Assembly: GCA_044373665.1 (NCBI GenBank)
Contig: JBIPNH010000005.1
Location: forward strand, 1-58,635
From: JABMMZ01 sp044373665
GTDB lineage: Bacteria > Bacteroidota > Bacteroidia > NS11-12g > UBA955
Direction: 5' to 3'
Length of the DNA stretch: 58,635 nt
Below are positions 1-8,762 of the stretch, piece after piece. Under the pieces are notes generated by a model that did no database searches, was not told the DNA's origin, and worked only from the letters and a program-made list of their open reading frames with translations. Numbering within the stretch: the first letter of the stretch is position 1; the number at the start of each line of letters is the position of its first letter. A program made the position numbers and the translations under genes.

Positions 1-732
1 GTTTAATTGAATGATTTCTTCTGCCAATAACATTTCAAAACTTTGCAGTTGTGATAATGCTTCCACAGTGTCTATCCCAGCAAGATCTCCATATTCAACA
101 GATTTTTTCAAGCCTGCTATTCTCTCTCTGCCAATATTCACGGCTTCTTTTAAAAGTGTAACTTTGGTAAACGATAGAGACCATTCGTTGTAAACATCGT
201 GGGCATAAAACAATAAGTCATTGACACTGTTTTGTCTGTCAAACTCGCTTTGCTCAAGCATCGATTTGGCTTGTTTTAAAAATGTTCTTCGTTCATCAAT
301 TAATAATCCCGAACCTATACTTGCCTTTACGCCTGTATATAATAAACCATTGGGAAGGTTTACACGATCACTTCCAATGTACTTAAATGAATTGTCACTT
401 TCTCTTAATCCCTCATTAAATTCGAAACCAATTTTAGGTTTTAAGCCATACCATGTAGGAATACTAACCTCTGTTAATAACTGCTGCCAGTAGTTTTTAT
501 TGTCAAATGTTTTTTGGTCGAACGAACCCCTAATTGTAGGGTCAAATTGCCCTCTGGCGCTTAGTAAGTTAGCCCGAGCTTGTTGTTTTAATATCTCAGC
601 TTGTTTTGCTATTGGGTGAAACTTAACAACAACTCCAACAAATTCTTTTAGTGAAAACACAAAAGTGGAATCAGCATAAGTGCTGTATTGACAAAAAAGT
701 AAAATAACGAGTACTAAAATCTTACTTCTCAT
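1..732 (-). CDS. TolC-family outer-membrane efflux protein, N-terminal part (cut by window edge)
   Basis: The reading frame opens at an ATG (reverse strand, 732) and stays open to base 1, so only about 244 N-terminal residues are present. It begins with a signal peptide (MRSKILVLVILLFCQYSTYA) and continues with the long heptad-like helices of the TolC/OprM fold, for example KQAEILKQQARANLLSARG near residues 43-61. TolC proteins form the trimeric outer-membrane channel of tripartite exporters. The ATG overlaps the end of the HlyD-like gene by 11 bp, and the ABC, HlyD, TolC order is that of a type I secretion operon. The family call is firm from sequence character and context; the substrate is unknown. 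Confidence 0.85.
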   Translation of the reverse strand, partial: MRSKILVLVILLFCQYSTYADSTFVFSLKEFVGVVVKFHPIAKQAEILKQQARANLLSARGQFDPTIRGSFDQKTFDNKNYWQQLLTEVSIPTWYGLKPKIGFEFNEGLRESDNSFKYIGSDRVNLPNGLLYTGVKASIGSGLLIDERRTFLKQAKSMLEQSEFDRQNSVNDLLFYAHDVYNEWSLSFTKVTLLKEAVNIGRERIAGLKKSVEYGDLAGIDTVEALSQLQSFEMLLAEEIIQLN

Positions 733-2041
733 TCTTTTTCTGGTTTTTTGTAGAATAATAAAAATCAGGAGGGAATCCACTTAAGTTACGCCAAATTTCG
801 TAAGCAACTCTAACATTTTTCAACAAGCCTATACCTCTAGCACCTCCCCCTAATTGTATTTGTTTTGGCCAAGGATGTTCATTAGGGTCAGGAGAAACTA
901 AAACACGGTATTTCCCATTTTCACTTATATCACTGTCAATAACTGCAACAACACCACCAAATGTGCCATAACTAGCACCGGGCCATCCTGAAAAAACTAT
1001 TGTTGGCCATCCATCAAACAGTATTCTAAACTGATTTCCTTTCTTTATTAAAGGCAAGTCCATTGGTTTTACATATAATTCTACCGCTAAATTTGGCTCA
1101 CTAGAGGTAATAGAAGCTACTTCTTCTCCTTGTTTGATGGTTTCTCCAATACCCGATTTTCTGATTTTTACTATCTGTCCTTTTCTTGGGGATAATAAAA
1201 AGTAATTACCATTTCTTATAGCGTAATTGCTGTATTGATTGTTTAGTTTGGAAAGTTCCTCGTCGGCTTTAAACATATCAGAATTGGTACTTTCTATTTC
1301 AGATTCTATTTTATAAATTTTACTCAAAAATTCAGATTCAATAGTGTTTAGTTCAGTAATTGCGTTAATGTTTTCACTTAAACTTATTGAAAGTTTTTGG
1401 GAAGCTACAATTTCTTTTGAAGCGGCTTCTTGTTCTTTGTTTCTTCTTTGCTCTAATGCAACTAAACTAATGTTGCCTTCTTTGTAAAGTTTTTCACCAC
1501 GTTCTAATTGTTCCTTTGAGATTTTATAATTCACAATAGCGGCTTTAAGTTCTGCGCTGTCTTGTCTTACTTTATCTCGACTTTGCCTTACTTTAACTTT
1601 GGCTTGCGAAAGTTTATTCATTAGGTTTTGTTTTTCTGCTCCAACCTGTGATTCTAGAAATTTTACTTTACTCTCATAGGAACCTATAGCACCTTCTTTG
1701 GCTACAATTTGTTCTTTGGTTCTGTTTAGTAATTTGGGGTCAAAATATTGGTCTTTTATCTCAGAAATAAAGATGATGGTATCACCTTCTTCTACCAAGT
1801 CACCTTCTCTCACATACCATTTTTCAATACGACCATCAATGATGCTTTGAATGCCTTGAGGTCTATCATAGGGAGTTAATGTGGTTACTTTTCCTTCTGA
1901 ACTAATGTTTTGTGTCCAAGGGAAAAACATTAAAACGACAATAAAAACAAAAGTGCCAATTATGTATTTTTTTAATTTTCTGGCAGTTTTTGGAACCGTT
2001 ATTAATCGTTCGCAAAGGCTATTTGATAATATATCTTCCAT
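722..2041 (-). CDS. HlyD-family periplasmic adaptor (membrane fusion protein)
   Basis: A 439-residue protein with one N-terminal transmembrane helix (about residues 25-42), a first half lipoyl-like domain (GRIEKWYVREGDLVEEGD, about 70-87), a long coiled-coil hairpin (about 95-280) and the second half lipoyl motif (KGQIVKIRKSGIGETIKQGE, about 290-310) before a beta-barrel domain. This is the standard order for HlyD/EmrA adaptors that link an inner-membrane ABC exporter to a TolC channel. It starts 5 bp after the ABC gene and overlaps the TolC gene, so the three are almost certainly co-transcribed. Length is normal for the family. Confidence 0.9.
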   Translation of the reverse strand: MEDILSNSLCERLITVPKTARKLKKYIIGTFVFIVVLMFFPWTQNISSEGKVTTLTPYDRPQGIQSIIDGRIEKWYVREGDLVEEGDTIIFISEIKDQYFDPKLLNRTKEQIVAKEGAIGSYESKVKFLESQVGAEKQNLMNKLSQAKVKVRQSRDKVRQDSAELKAAIVNYKISKEQLERGEKLYKEGNISLVALEQRRNKEQEAASKEIVASQKLSISLSENINAITELNTIESEFLSKIYKIESEIESTNSDMFKADEELSKLNNQYSNYAIRNGNYFLLSPRKGQIVKIRKSGIGETIKQGEEVASITSSEPNLAVELYVKPMDLPLIKKGNQFRILFDGWPTIVFSGWPGASYGTFGGVVAVIDSDISENGKYRVLVSPDPNEHPWPKQIQLGGGARGIGLLKNVRVAYEIWRNLSGFPPDFYYSTKNQKKNEK

Positions 2042-2046
2042 TTATC

Positions 2047-3777
2047 TTAATTAAGTGTTTCTGTTATTTCAATTCTATTTTTGAGATTTTCGAAATGGTC
2101 GTTAATTTTTATTTCTCCTTTTTCAAGGTAAACAATTCTGTCGCACATAGAGGCAAGTATACTGCTGTTACTTACAATAATCAATGTCCATTTAGCTTCT
2201 TTTGAAGTTAGAAGTTTGCATATTCTTATTTCGTCCTCACGGCCCATGGTGCCTATAAAATCTTCAACTACTAAAATTGCTGGCTTCAATATTAAGTTTC
2301 GGGCAATTTCTATTTTTTTAACAATGGAATTTGAGAGTAATTCATCGTTAGGATACAATACCGTGTTCAATCCGTTTGGAAGACTACCAATAAATCCAGT
2401 TAAATTAGTGTCTTCTATCGCTTTGATAATCTGATTCATGTCTATATCATTTCGGCCCAAAGTTAAGTTTTCATACAAACTGCCATTGAATATACTTTGA
2501 TTGCCAAAATCCCCTGAGATATAGGTGTATAAATCTTCTAAATTGATGTTCTTGAGCGATATTTTATTGAATAAAATATTTCCTTCGTAGTTCTGATTGA
2601 TACCCGATAGTAAATTAGATAAAGTGGATTTTCCTGAACCTCCTTTGCCTACTAAACAAACTTTTTCTCCCGGTTTGATAGTTAAGTTAATGTCTTTTAG
2701 TATTTTAGCGTCGTAAATCATTGAATTGACTGATAAATTACTAATTTCAATTTCGATTTTATTGTCCTGTGTTTCTAATTTATAAACCCCTTGTTCATCT
2801 ATAGGAATTGACAATACTTCATCTAGTTTTTCAGCACTAGTTGCCACATCATAAATGGCTTCTAAACTTGTAATTAATTTTTCTACAGAACTAATTACTA
2901 AAATAATAATAATTTCCGACGCTACGAATTGACCAATATTAATTTGTTCTGCAAATATTAAGTTAGTACCAATTATTAATAAGCCTGAAGTAACTAATAA
3001 CTTAAACCCTACCAAAAACCAATATTGTTGTATTAATATTTTGAAGTGTCCTTTTCTCTCTTTCAACCAATGTGAAACCAGTTTGTCGGTTTTGTGTAAA
3101 GAGAAATCTTTGTGATTATTCAATTTGAAAATCTTTTGATTTCTTGCTACTTCTTCCAACCAAAACACAACCTTATACTTCATTTTAGATTCCTTTAAAC
3201 TAGAGGCTATACCTCTTGGTAAAGTAAAACGGAGTAAAATAAACAATAAGAATATTAAAAATAAACCAAAGAAAACAAAGAAAGGATGGTAAAATGAAAG
3301 TAACAACAACCCAAATAGAACCTGAAAAATAGCAGAAGTGAAATCTATTAAGATTTTATTTAATCCCTTTTGTATATTAGTAGCATCAAAAAAACGATTC
3401 ACCAACTCAGGTAAATACACATTATTCAGAGATTCATTCTTAAATCGTGGTATTTTGTGTGCAAACTCAAAAGCAGTAGTTGCAAAAATCCTTTCTTGAA
3501 TACTTTCCGATATCCACATCTGCATAATTTGCAGAAATCCGGAAAATAATAGACCCAACAATACCAATGAAATCAACAAGTATAGTGAAAACGACATTTG
3601 CGCTCCCATAATAAATCCTATGATGGATTGAATTCCTAGGGGTAATGATAAAGCGATGATTCCTGAAAATATTGCGTAACCATACATCAAATAAACATCC
3701 TTGGAGCTCGGTTTTAAAAGTTTAAAAAACTTTCGGATTGGGATTAAATAATTTATAAAGTGTGTATTTTGTTCCAA
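2047..3777 (-). CDS. ABC transporter (fused membrane and ATPase domains) of a type I-like exporter, with degenerate ATPase motifs
   Basis: 576 residues: an ABC type-1 transmembrane domain with about five or six helices (residues 1-310) and a nucleotide-binding domain. Walker A is intact (GKGGSGKST, about 375-384). The other motifs are not: the LSGGQ signature reads LLSNSIVKKIEIARNL (about 478-493), Walker B reads ILVVEDF where LILDEA is expected (about 500-506), and the H-loop His is Asn (IIVSNSS, about 532-538). There is no N-terminal C39 peptidase domain. The start is a TTG, because no ATG lies between it and the promoter box at 3795. It heads the operon with HlyD and TolC. I recall similar degenerate motifs in other Bacteroidota homologues, so this is probably a family trait and not decay; I cannot verify that here. 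Confidence 0.85.
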   Translation of the reverse strand: MEQNTHFINYLIPIRKFFKLLKPSSKDVYLMYGYAIFSGIIALSLPLGIQSIIGFIMGAQMSFSLYLLISLVLLGLLFSGFLQIMQMWISESIQERIFATTAFEFAHKIPRFKNESLNNVYLPELVNRFFDATNIQKGLNKILIDFTSAIFQVLFGLLLLSFYHPFFVFFGLFLIFLLFILLRFTLPRGIASSLKESKMKYKVVFWLEEVARNQKIFKLNNHKDFSLHKTDKLVSHWLKERKGHFKILIQQYWFLVGFKLLVTSGLLIIGTNLIFAEQINIGQFVASEIIIILVISSVEKLITSLEAIYDVATSAEKLDEVLSIPIDEQGVYKLETQDNKIEIEISNLSVNSMIYDAKILKDINLTIKPGEKVCLVGKGGSGKSTLSNLLSGINQNYEGNILFNKISLKNINLEDLYTYISGDFGNQSIFNGSLYENLTLGRNDIDMNQIIKAIEDTNLTGFIGSLPNGLNTVLYPNDELLSNSIVKKIEIARNLILKPAILVVEDFIGTMGREDEIRICKLLTSKEAKWTLIIVSNSSILASMCDRIVYLEKGEIKINDHFENLKNRIEITETLN

Positions 3778-3794
3778 TGTTATTTATTTTTTGT

Positions 3795-3802
3795 CAAATT
3801 TA
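3795..3802 (-). promoter_or_regulatory. -7 box of the type I exporter operon
   Basis: On the minus strand this reads TAAATTTG, matching the Bacteroidota -7 consensus TAnnTTTG. It lies 17 bp before the TTG start of the ABC gene. No convincing -33 TTG was identified. Confidence 0.5.
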
Positions 3803-3874
3803 TTGATATTAAGAGAATATTTTGCATACATTCGGATAAAAAGAATGTATATTTCGATAATTTTTTAATTCTTT

Positions 3875-5011
3875 ATGCTCCATTACAACAAAGAAACAGT
3901 GAATAAGGTTTTGATAACAAGTGCTTTATTGTTTATAAATGCACTGTTTTGTATTAAATATTTTGAACGTTTTACCTCTTTATTTCCTGTCATTACTATT
4001 TTAGTGTTACTAATACAATGTGGCCTTTTGTATTTCCCGTTTTACAATAAATTCTCTGTTAAGCAACAAAAAATAATTATGTATTTGTTGTTACTTCTGT
4101 CAGTAATAGGCGCTTTGTTTGTTTTTAGTAAAATACACATTTCAAGTTTGAATGTTGACAGATGGAGCGTTATTTATTCTTTTTGGGAGGCTTATTTTAA
4201 TGGCGATTATCCCTACTTCGCAAAGTCGCACATGAATAATCCACCCGGACCAATGCCTATTTATTTTGTAATCGCTTTGCCGTTTTATTTGATAAATGAA
4301 ATTGGTTGGATGCCCCTTATTGCCGTAGTTATAGGACTTATTTTAATCAAAGAATTGATTAAGAATACCACCTCACAACTGATTTTTATTCTATTTATGT
4401 TTTCATTTATGGGTTTTTATTGGGAACTCTTGTCGCGAAGTACCATCTTGTTAAATTCGATTTTAGTTATGATTGTTCTCCTTTACAGTGAAAAAAGTAT
4501 TTCCCGACATAATTATTCCTTTTATCTCAGTGCCCTGTTAACAGGAATAATTTTATCAACTCGAATGGTTTTTGTTATGCCTTTTCTTTCCTTGGGAATA
4601 ATGGTATTGCTTAGTAAAAGAGTTTCATTTCCCAAACTATTAAGCTGGACTGCATTAGCCCTTTTTGCATTTGTCCTCACATTCTTGCCTTTTTATATCG
4701 GTTTCCAAGAATCGTTTTTCGTAATGAACCCTTTCAAAGTTCAATCAGGGTTTTTGTTGCCTTCCATTTACAATTACATTTTTATATTCATTTCAATAGT
4801 ATTGAGTTTGTTTTTTTATAAGCAATTAAGTCTTTTACTACTGTCGGGATATTCATTGTTTATAAGTATTTTCATTTATTTTGTTTACCATTTAATCCAT
4901 TCTGGATTGCAAGGTGCTTATTTTCAAAGTGGTGCTGATATTTCCTATTTTTTATTTTGCGTTCCGTTTTTATTAATGCATTTTTTGATTGAAAAGGAAA
5001 TAAAAATTTAA
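3875..5011 (+). CDS. Polytopic membrane protein, GT-C glycosyltransferase-like
   Basis: 378 residues, nearly all hydrophobic, with roughly ten predicted transmembrane helices. Between the early helices is a loop, DRWSVIYSFWEAYFNGDYPY followed by NNPPGPMPIYF, which resembles the first extracytoplasmic loop of GT-C-fold lipid-phosphate-sugar glycosyltransferases. There the acidic residue and the PPG segment sit near the membrane face. No other diagnostic motif was seen, so the GT-C assignment is an inference. It is divergent from the exporter operon and 31 bp upstream of the helicase gene, with which it may be co-transcribed. The ATG start fits a weak TATATTTC box at 3847-3854. Confidence 0.6.
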   Translation: MLHYNKETVNKVLITSALLFINALFCIKYFERFTSLFPVITILVLLIQCGLLYFPFYNKFSVKQQKIIMYLLLLLSVIGALFVFSKIHISSLNVDRWSVIYSFWEAYFNGDYPYFAKSHMNNPPGPMPIYFVIALPFYLINEIGWMPLIAVVIGLILIKELIKNTTSQLIFILFMFSFMGFYWELLSRSTILLNSILVMIVLLYSEKSISRHNYSFYLSALLTGIILSTRMVFVMPFLSLGIMVLLSKRVSFPKLLSWTALALFAFVLTFLPFYIGFQESFFVMNPFKVQSGFLLPSIYNYIFIFISIVLSLFFYKQLSLLLLSGYSLFISIFIYFVYHLIHSGLQGAYFQSGADISYFLFCVPFLLMHFLIEKEIKI

Positions 5012-5042
5012 TATATTCGCTTTTAAGAATTCTCGCTTAAAA

Positions 5043-8000
5043 ATGTCAGTAAACACTCAACTTACCTATGATGAAAAATTTGAACAAATTTATCAATCAC
5101 TAAATTCAAACCAAAAAGACGCAGTCAACCATATTGATGGACCTACCATGGTTATTGCAGGGCCAGGAACGGGGAAAACTCAAATATTAGCAGCTAGAAT
5201 TGCCAATATATTAAAGGAAACCGATACAGCGCCCTACCAAATATTGTGTGTTACCTTCACTGATGCTGGGGTTGTAGCCATGCGGAGTAGATTGGAGAGT
5301 TTTATTGGTCCTATCGCCTACCAAGTTAATATCCATACTTTTCACTCCCTTTGTAATCAAATTATATTAGATAATACCGATTATTTTGGATACAAGTCTG
5401 TGCAAGCTGCTTCCGATTTGGAGATTTTACAAGTCATAAGCGAAGTTATTGATGAGTTGCCTTTTCAACATCCTATCAAAAAATTAAAAGGAGAAGTATA
5501 CCAAGAAGCACAAGATTTAAAAAAGCTTTTTTCTATCATGAAAAAAGAAGATTTTTCGGTCGATTTTATTAAAACTAGAGCTGATAAGCATTTGCAAGAC
5601 ATGCTCGACAATGGTGATTTTTATTATAAAAGAGCCTACAAAGACAAAAAAGCAGGTGACTTAAAAGAAGACAGTTATAATCAAGAACATCAAAAACACG
5701 AACGCCTAAAAGCAGCAGCTGAATTATACGCCGTATTTGTTCAAAAAATGAAGGATAAAGGTTGGTATGATTTTGATGATATGATACTTTGGGTGATTAA
5801 TGCTTTCAAAAAAGACCCTTCTTTTTTGCTTAATTATCAAGAACAGTTTTTGTACTACCTAGTAGATGAATTTCAAGACACAAATGGTTCACAGTTAGAA
5901 CTAATTAATTTATTGGCAAAGTATGACGACAATCCCAACCTGTTTGTTGTAGGCGACGAAGATCAATCTATTTATAGATTTCAGGGTGCCAATATTAACA
6001 ATATTATTGATTTTGAAGAGACTTATAAAACCCATATTCATACCACAGTTTTAACAGATAATTACCGTTCCTCACAGTCGATATTAGATGCTTCCAAAGC
6101 GTTGATTTCTTACAATACCGAACGCATTCCTGGAGTCGATAAGGTTCTGTTGGCAAAAGGTTCGGTAAATGGTGCTTTCCCCAAATTACCTCCTAGTTTG
6201 GAAGTGTATCAAAACAACCTTCAAGAAGTCGTTGGAATTGGTCATCAAATAAAAATCCTTCATCAACAAGGTGTTAAATACAAAGACATAGCAGTATTAT
6301 ACAGGAATCACAAACATGTAGAAGATTTAATCGCCTATTTTAATATTCATGAAATTCCGTACAACTCATTTAAGAAAGTAAATGTATTGGAGGAGCTTTT
6401 AATTAAAAAATTACTCACTATCCTCCAGTATATCGAGGCTGAAAATAAAAAACCATTCTCAGGAGAATCCATGTTATTCCAAATTCTGAATTATGATTTT
6501 TACAATATTCATCCCCTAGATATTGCTAAAATTTCGGTTGAAGTATCCAAGTCAAGGAAAAAATGGCGTGAATATTTGGAAGAAAAAACACAAATGAGTG
6601 CATCCTTATTTGATGCTGTTAGTTCAAAAGAATCTAAAGCCGAATTGAACAGATTGGTGTCCGATTTGGAATATTGGATTAAACAATCAAATAATTTGAC
6701 TCTTCCTCAATTGGTTGAAAAAATTATTGCCAAAGGAGGTGTTTTGAGTTATGTAATGCATGCCCCCGATAAAAGATGGCAATTGCAAGTATTGAGAACC
6801 TTTTTTGATTTTGTTAAAGCTCAAGCAGCCAAAAAACCTCAAATATCTATCAATGATTTAGTGCAATTGGTAGCGGAATACAACCGTTTTGATATTTCAT
6901 TGGATGCCATACAAATGACCTCGGCGCCTGACAGTGTTAATTTAATGACTTTGCATAAGAGCAAAGGGCTCGAATTTGAATATGTCTTTATGATTAAATG
7001 TACGGAGCCCGATTGGTCTAAAAAAGGAGGAAATAAACACGATTTTGGTATTTCAAAATATGTAAGTTCACGTGTTGAAACGGTTGCCGATCAAAGGGAA
7101 ATTGAAGAGTTAAGGCGTTTGTTTTTTGTGGGAATGACAAGAGCAAAAAAACAACTCACTATTTCATATTATAACAAAACAGTTAGTGACAAAGACGTAA
7201 GTAAATTGCAGTTTGTGTCTGAATTAATTGAAAATGCTGAATTGCAAGAAAAACATGTTCATGTCGATGAAACAGATTTGTTCGATTTTGAAAGTGCTTT
7301 TTACCGCTTTGAAGAAACACCTGATTTTGACCTTATCGACCATGCTTTCATTGATGAAATACTTAAAAATTACATGCTTTCGGTAACGCATCTCAATTCG
7401 TACTTAAAATGTCCAATTACTTTTTATTTTAATAATGTTTTGAGAGTGCCAAGTGCCAAAAACGAAAATCTTGCTTTTGGAACTGCGGTTCACGCTGCTT
7501 TTGAGAATTTATTGAAAGTTAAAGCTACTCAAACAGAATTGCCAGAAATATCACTATTTACAAGTAGTTTTGCTAAATCAATGCATCAAAATAGAGACAG
7601 CTTTACAGATAAATCATTCGAAAGGATGATGGTTCACGGTCAAGATGTTTTGACGGGATATTATAATAACTATCAAGCAGAATTGTCTGCACTCAATACG
7701 TTTGATGTTGAGAAAAATTTAAATTCAGTTAATTTTAATGGCATACCACTGAAAGGAAAATTAGATTGTGTAATAACCGATGGTGCTAAAGCCTATGTTA
7801 TTGATTTCAAAACGGGTAGGCATGACAATGGTAAAAAGAAATGCAACCCACCTAAAGAGGGTGCAACCGAAGAGAGTAAGTTCGAAGACCAATTCGGTGG
7901 TGATTATTGGAGACAAATGATGTTTTATGCCATTTTGATAAAACACGATGAACGTTACAACAAACAAATGATAGGTGGTGAAATGGATTTTGTGGAACCA

Positions 8001-8234
8001 AGTGTAACAGGAAATTCAAGCAAGTTTCACAAAGAAAAATTTCAAGTATTGCCTAATGAACTCGCCATTGTAGAACATCAAATTAAAGACACCTATTTTA
8101 AAATCAAAAACCATGAATTTGAAAATGGTTGTGGTAAAGAGGAATGTGATTGGTGTAATTTTGTAAAATATTACTTAAAAAAAGAACTTCATTTAAGCAA
8201 TCAATTGCCAGGCAGTCAGATAGATGAAGACTAG
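5043..8234 (+). CDS. UvrD/PcrA-like superfamily 1 helicase fused to a RecB-type PD-(D/E)XK nuclease
   Basis: 1063 residues. Helicase motifs in order: Walker A GPGTGKT (40-46), motif II DEFQDT (about 275), motif III GDEDQSIYRFQG (about 305), motif V TLHKSKGLEFE (about 635) and motif VI VGMTRAKK (about 696). The last 280 residues form a nuclease: GTAVHAAFENLL (about 812), then LKGKLDCVI and YVIDFKTGR, with the D and DxK catalytic residues near 904-926. One Cys (YLKCPITFYF, about 790) plus a C-terminal CX4CX2C cluster (CGKEECDWC, about 1029-1037) frame the nuclease, as in the iron-sulphur-stapled nucleases of the AddB/Cas4/RecB-like group. It probably acts in double-strand-break processing. Bacteroidota often carry such single-chain helicase-nucleases in addition to RecBCD/AddAB. 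Confidence 0.88.
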   Translation: MSVNTQLTYDEKFEQIYQSLNSNQKDAVNHIDGPTMVIAGPGTGKTQILAARIANILKETDTAPYQILCVTFTDAGVVAMRSRLESFIGPIAYQVNIHTFHSLCNQIILDNTDYFGYKSVQAASDLEILQVISEVIDELPFQHPIKKLKGEVYQEAQDLKKLFSIMKKEDFSVDFIKTRADKHLQDMLDNGDFYYKRAYKDKKAGDLKEDSYNQEHQKHERLKAAAELYAVFVQKMKDKGWYDFDDMILWVINAFKKDPSFLLNYQEQFLYYLVDEFQDTNGSQLELINLLAKYDDNPNLFVVGDEDQSIYRFQGANINNIIDFEETYKTHIHTTVLTDNYRSSQSILDASKALISYNTERIPGVDKVLLAKGSVNGAFPKLPPSLEVYQNNLQEVVGIGHQIKILHQQGVKYKDIAVLYRNHKHVEDLIAYFNIHEIPYNSFKKVNVLEELLIKKLLTILQYIEAENKKPFSGESMLFQILNYDFYNIHPLDIAKISVEVSKSRKKWREYLEEKTQMSASLFDAVSSKESKAELNRLVSDLEYWIKQSNNLTLPQLVEKIIAKGGVLSYVMHAPDKRWQLQVLRTFFDFVKAQAAKKPQISINDLVQLVAEYNRFDISLDAIQMTSAPDSVNLMTLHKSKGLEFEYVFMIKCTEPDWSKKGGNKHDFGISKYVSSRVETVADQREIEELRRLFFVGMTRAKKQLTISYYNKTVSDKDVSKLQFVSELIENAELQEKHVHVDETDLFDFESAFYRFEETPDFDLIDHAFIDEILKNYMLSVTHLNSYLKCPITFYFNNVLRVPSAKNENLAFGTAVHAAFENLLKVKATQTELPEISLFTSSFAKSMHQNRDSFTDKSFERMMVHGQDVLTGYYNNYQAELSALNTFDVEKNLNSVNFNGIPLKGKLDCVITDGAKAYVIDFKTGRHDNGKKKCNPPKEGATEESKFEDQFGGDYWRQMMFYAILIKHDERYNKQMIGGEMDFVEPSVTGNSSKFHKEKFQVLPNELAIVEHQIKDTYFKIKNHEFENGCGKEECDWCNFVKYYLKKELHLSNQLPGSQIDED

Positions 8235-8279
8235 GCTTGGGTTTTTGTTGACTGAAACTGTTATTTGGTATTTTTTCTT

Positions 8280-8287
8280 TATTTTTG
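8280..8287 (+). promoter_or_regulatory. -7 box before the 155-residue exported protein gene
   Basis: TATTTTTG matches TAnnTTTG and ends 4 bp before the ATG at 8292, implying a leaderless or nearly leaderless transcript, or use of another promoter. No clear -33 element was found at the usual distance. Confidence 0.35.
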
Positions 8288-8291
8288 AAAA

Positions 8292-8759
8292 ATGAGAAAT
8301 AAATCACTCCTTCTCTTGCTATTCTTTTGTGGATTTTCACCTCTTTATTCTCAAAATATTGATGATAAGAATAGTTTTTTTAGAGTAGACTCAGCAACCA
8401 AACTAGTTGAAAATGCTGGTGTTTTTGGTGGAAGTGGTTCCATTCAATATGATTTGTTTATAAAACTATCTCGTAAAAAAATTAAATCTATTGACTCTGC
8501 TTGGGCTCACAATCAAGCTGCTATCATTGTATTTAAAGCCCCCAAAAGTGACAATGCTTTTGTGCTTAAAAAAAATAAAACATACCATCTCATAATCACA
8601 GTTCCTTTTAATCCAGACCCAAGTCCTAAACAAACTATAGTTTCAGTTTCTCCCCCTCAACCATGTCAGGATTTATTAATCCGCGTGACTCATAAAAACA
8701 AACGTCACTTCGTTTGTGTTAAACAATTTAAACTTATCCCATCTATTAATTTACCATAA
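8292..8759 (+). CDS. Exported protein of unknown function
   Basis: 155 residues starting with a clear signal peptide (MRNKSLLLLLFFCGFSPLYS). I do not recognise the mature domain. It contains a stretch rich in beta-forming residues and a Cys pair late in the sequence (QPCQDLL and HFVCVKQ) that could form a disulphide. It ends 3 bp before the next gene, which encodes a large secreted protein, so the two are probably co-transcribed. The small protein could be an accessory or surface partner of it. That link rests only on position. Confidence 0.7.
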   Translation: MRNKSLLLLLFFCGFSPLYSQNIDDKNSFFRVDSATKLVENAGVFGGSGSIQYDLFIKLSRKKIKSIDSAWAHNQAAIIVFKAPKSDNAFVLKKNKTYHLIITVPFNPDPSPKQTIVSVSPPQPCQDLLIRVTHKNKRHFVCVKQFKLIPSINLP

Positions 8760-8762
8760 TTC

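Noticed and set aside
2047..3777. Bacteriocin exporter with an N-terminal C39 peptidase
   Set aside because: The N-terminal 30 residues lead straight into the membrane domain; no Cys/His peptidase motif is present and no small precursor peptide gene was found nearby.
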